Positions 6,453 to 8,697 of a stretch of 8,697 nucleotides of DNA are shown here, in pieces. Below the pieces are notes generated by a model, which was not told the origin of the DNA, searched no databases, and saw nothing but the letters and a program-made list of their open reading frames with translations. The stretch covers positions 1 to 8,697 of the forward strand of contig JBMNNN010000082.1 of NCBI GenBank assembly GCA_050942555.1. The letters are read 5' to 3'. How positions within the stretch are numbered: the first letter of the stretch is position 1; every line of letters starts with the position of its first letter. This DNA is from JAAYXU01 sp050942555. Lineage in GTDB: Bacteria; Bacillota; Clostridia; Christensenellales; UMGS416. Made by a program: the position numbers and the translations under genes.

Positions 6453-6632
6453 ATGTCGAGCAATACGGGATTGACAAGAGAGCTAGCGGTGCGACTCATT
6501 CGTATGCAGAAAACCGTCTGTTCCAAATGCGGCAAAGGAGTACTGGTATCCCGGTACACCTATAAAAAAAGTAACACCGAATATAAATGCCCCGTCTGCG
6601 GAGAAATATACCATCCCTGCAAGCTGATATAA
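6453..6632 (+). CDS. Small four-cysteine zinc-ribbon protein
   Basis: A 59-residue protein I do not recognise as a named family. A short amphipathic N-terminal helix (about 7-20, LTRELAVRLIRMQK) is followed by a zinc-ribbon pattern: C23-x-x-C26, a basic beta-like stretch with YTYKK (35-39), then C46-x-x-C49. H54 and C56 in YHPCKLI are possible extra ligands. There is no signal peptide or membrane segment, so a cytoplasmic zinc-binding protein is expected. Nucleic-acid or protein binding is only a guess from the fold and basic charge. It has its own promoter, a candidate operator and a strong ribosome binding site, and it is the only plus-strand gene. Its 3' end faces that of the helicase gene 37 bases away, with no convincing terminator between. 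Confidence 0.8.
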   Translation: MSSNTGLTRELAVRLIRMQKTVCSKCGKGVLVSRYTYKKSNTEYKCPVCGEIYHPCKLI

Positions 6633-6669
6633 TCATACCGGATACCGCTCGAGCGCATGTGAGTAACGC

Positions 6670-8697
6670 TTACCCTCCTCCCCGCTCCTCCACAAGCGGA
6701 GTGAGTCTCCCCCGATAAAAGACCGTCAGGTGATGAAGCGGCCGGGTAAGACAGACATAGAGGAGCCGCGCGTGCAGCGCGTTGTCGGGCCAGACTTCTT
6801 CCCCGGCGTCGGCAATGATCACCGCGTCGAACTCCAGTCCCTTGACGAGATGAGCAGGTAGCACCATGACCCCTCCCTCGTACCGGGTATCGGTGTCGTT
6901 GAGCAGGCGTATCGGAAAGGGCAGCCTTTCGGACAGCTGCGCGTGCAGCTTTGCCGCCCTGTCGGGCATTTTCTCTATGACGGCTATCGTCTTTGCGCCC
7001 AACTCCCACAGCCGGACGACTTCCTCCGCGATGCCGGAGGCGTCCGGACCTTTCTGCTTAAGCACGCGGGGCGCGGCGCCGTGGCGAAGCACCGGGCGCG
7101 CGGCCTTTTGCCCGGGAAATGGGTGCCGCGCGGCGACGCGGCCCGCAAACGACATGATCTCCACCGTATTGCGGTAGCTTGTAACAAGCTCGAAGTACTC
7201 GCAGTCGCCGGGCCCGAATACGCGGCCCGTTTCCCGCCAGTCGGTCACGCCCCGGTAGCTGTGGATGCCCTGCGCGAGGTCCCCCACGATCGTGAAGGAC
7301 GCGTTGTGGCAGACGTCCATCAGCATATCGAACATGAACGGGGAAAAGTCCTGCGCCTCATCGATCACCGTATGGTGAATATCCAGCCGCTCGGCATGCC
7401 CCAGTATAGCCCTTTGCAGCAGCATAAGCGCCGGCAGATCGTCGCTGCGGAGCCGTCCGTCGTCCAGCGCCCGAAGGCTGTACCGGCACACCTGCCGCCA
7501 CTGCCGGAGCAATACGCCGTCGGGAAGCGCGAACAGCGGCTCCTCCGAAAGAAATTCGCGGTAACGTTCCAATAGATTGAGCCGGGGCCAGCCCTTAAAA
7601 TAAGCGGGCAGCGCTGCGTCGTAAAGCGCCTTGAGCTCTGCCAGGCGTTCGTCCCGCGCGGCGTATATACGCGCCATGCGCTGCTGGCGCTGGGGCGAGT
7701 TGGCGGGCATCACCTCGCGCAGCAGGTTGGCCCTCTTTCGGGTTTCCTCCTCGATCCGGCTTTCGATCCTTTCGCGCGCCTGACGCAGCCGTTCTTTAAG
7801 GAGCTTTTTGAGCTCCCGGCCGCGCGACGCCAGCGGAAAAGGCGACAGATGACCGGTAAAAAGTCCGACCACCTCATCCCGGCTGCAGACCGGAATCCCG
7901 CCCAGCGCAAGGCCGCCCGCGGGCACGATGCGCCGGGCCAGCGCGTCGATGTAGCGCGTCAGGCACTGCTTATACAGAAGCGAGCCCTTAAAGGCGGCGA
8001 CTTCGCCGATACCGCGTTTTTCCTCTTCCCCCGAGGAGAGCAGCGCCAGCAGAGCCGAGCTGTCGTCGACCGGCGGAAGCGTCGTTCCGCACAGCCTTTC
8101 GCACAGGCCGTGATAGGTGGTCTGTATGACGTCCTCTACGCCCAGCTCGGGCAGCACCTCGGATATATAGTTGAGGAAAAGCGGGTTTGGCGCAAGCACC
8201 ATCAGGTTCCGGGGCGCCATCGTATCCTGGCATGTGTACAGAAGCCATGTAATGCGATGGAGCGCGACCGTTGTCTTCCCCGCCCCGGCCACGCCCTGTA
8301 CGATCATGGGCCGTCGGGGATTGCAGCGGAGTATCGCGTTCTGTTCGGCCTGTATTGTGGTGACGATGTCCCGCAGGCGCGCGTCGGCGTGGTCGCTGAG
8401 CACGGCGTTGAGGTACTCGTCCTGGCTGATGATGTCGGCCTCGATGACCGACCGGAGCGTGCCGTCCTCGATAGAGAAAATGCGCTTCCGGCGCAGATCG
8501 CCGCGGACAGATCCCTCGGGGGAGGGATACTCGGCCCGCCCCACCTGACCGGTGTAGTAGAGATTTGCAACGGCGCTGCGCCAGTCGATGACGACCGGCA
8601 TGCGGGTTTCGTGGTCGCCCACGCCCCACTTGCCGATGTAGCATACCATGGTTTTCCCGCCATCGGGCGTGAAATCAACGCGCGCGAAATAGGGCTT
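6670..8697 (-). CDS. HelD-like superfamily 1 helicase (5' end outside window)
   Basis: A UvrD/Rep-type ATPase of the HelD group, which in Firmicutes binds RNA polymerase and helps release it from stalled or terminated complexes. The frame stays open to the right edge. The first visible residues (PYFARVDF, then VVIDWRSAVANLYYTG) match the part of HelD before the ATPase, so the N-terminal arm lies outside; 675 residues are visible. Numbering from the right edge, motifs are a Q motif (IQAEQNAILR, about 115-124), Walker A GVAGAGKTT (135-143), a charged probable coiled-coil insertion (about 290-360), Walker B VIDEAQD (444-450), VGDLAQGIHSYRG (471-483), TSYRNTVEI (506-514), KGLEFDAVIIADA (619-631) and LLYVCLTRPLHHL (645-657). 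It ends intact at TAA. An ordinary DNA helicase role is less likely, given the pre-ATPase block and insertion. Confidence 0.92.
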   Translation of the reverse strand, partial: KPYFARVDFTPDGGKTMVCYIGKWGVGDHETRMPVVIDWRSAVANLYYTGQVGRAEYPSPEGSVRGDLRRKRIFSIEDGTLRSVIEADIISQDEYLNAVLSDHADARLRDIVTTIQAEQNAILRCNPRRPMIVQGVAGAGKTTVALHRITWLLYTCQDTMAPRNLMVLAPNPLFLNYISEVLPELGVEDVIQTTYHGLCERLCGTTLPPVDDSSALLALLSSGEEEKRGIGEVAAFKGSLLYKQCLTRYIDALARRIVPAGGLALGGIPVCSRDEVVGLFTGHLSPFPLASRGRELKKLLKERLRQARERIESRIEEETRKRANLLREVMPANSPQRQQRMARIYAARDERLAELKALYDAALPAYFKGWPRLNLLERYREFLSEEPLFALPDGVLLRQWRQVCRYSLRALDDGRLRSDDLPALMLLQRAILGHAERLDIHHTVIDEAQDFSPFMFDMLMDVCHNASFTIVGDLAQGIHSYRGVTDWRETGRVFGPGDCEYFELVTSYRNTVEIMSFAGRVAARHPFPGQKAARPVLRHGAAPRVLKQKGPDASGIAEEVVRLWELGAKTIAVIEKMPDRAAKLHAQLSERLPFPIRLLNDTDTRYEGGVMVLPAHLVKGLEFDAVIIADAGEEVWPDNALHARLLYVCLTRPLHHLTVFYRGRLTPLVEERGGG

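Noticed and set aside
6223..6477. Minus-strand 84-codon frame as a gene
   Set aside because: It begins upstream of the predicted promoter and transcription start at 6301-6329 and has no recognisable protein features; only its last 12 codons are discussed, as a possible leader.
6646..6655. Palindrome CGCTCGAGCG between the convergent genes as a terminator
   Set aside because: The arms are only five bases with no loop, and no T-run follows on either strand.
6943..7575. Plus-strand open frame of 210 codons
   Set aside because: It is antisense to the helicase gene and has no motifs or start signals.
7988..8644. Minus-strand 218-codon frame rich in Arg and Gly
   Set aside because: It is a shadow of the helicase frame, which contains Walker A and the HelD pre-ATPase block over the same bases.

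Overview
The window reads as a piece of chromosome from a GC-rich member of the Firmicutes (Bacillota), most likely class Clostridia. The evidence is the gene set: a YqeG-type HAD phosphatase, an adjacent Xaa-Pro peptidase and elongation factor P pair, an ECF-type vitamin transporter S component, a ComEC/Rec2 channel, and a HelD-type helicase. Shine-Dalgarno sites are strong and promoters look like sigma-A types. The genus cannot be fixed from this sequence; a high-GC gut clostridial lineage is an inference. There is no rRNA, tRNA, CRISPR array, insertion sequence or phage gene.

Layout. Positions 1-6226 hold seven genes, all on the minus strand and tightly packed. In transcription order (right to left) they are a YqeG-like HAD phosphatase, an endonuclease IV-like TIM-barrel protein, an M24 Xaa-Pro aminopeptidase, elongation factor P, an ECF S component, a stand-alone metallo-beta-lactamase-fold hydrolase, and ComEC. 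ComEC runs off the left edge. A good sigma-A-like promoter (TTGACA-N17-TACACT) at 6301-6329 on the minus strand can drive the whole set, and a weaker internal one precedes the peptidase. Two junctions overlap (8 and 11 bases), which implies translational coupling. The other gaps are 24-47 bases.

Positions 6227-6452 are a divergent control region. On the plus strand, a promoter at 6389-6417 carries a perfect inverted repeat (TTTTACA-N6-TGTAAAA) over its spacer and -10 box, and drives a 59-residue four-cysteine zinc-ribbon protein (6453-6632). Convergent to it, from 6670 to the right edge, lies a HelD-like superfamily 1 helicase whose N terminus is outside the window.

Working together. The peptidase and EF-P form a known Firmicutes neighbour pair. 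EF-P helps ribosomes through proline runs, and the downstream ComEC contains a run of four prolines. The metallo-hydrolase and ComEC overlap and are probably co-translated. The visible start of the ComEC C-terminal metallo-hydrolase domain lacks the usual motifs. I see no clearly new multi-gene defence or mobile system. The best leads are the degenerate ComEC domain next to an intact stand-alone hydrolase, the uncharacterised endonuclease IV-like branch, and the palindrome-controlled zinc-ribbon gene.
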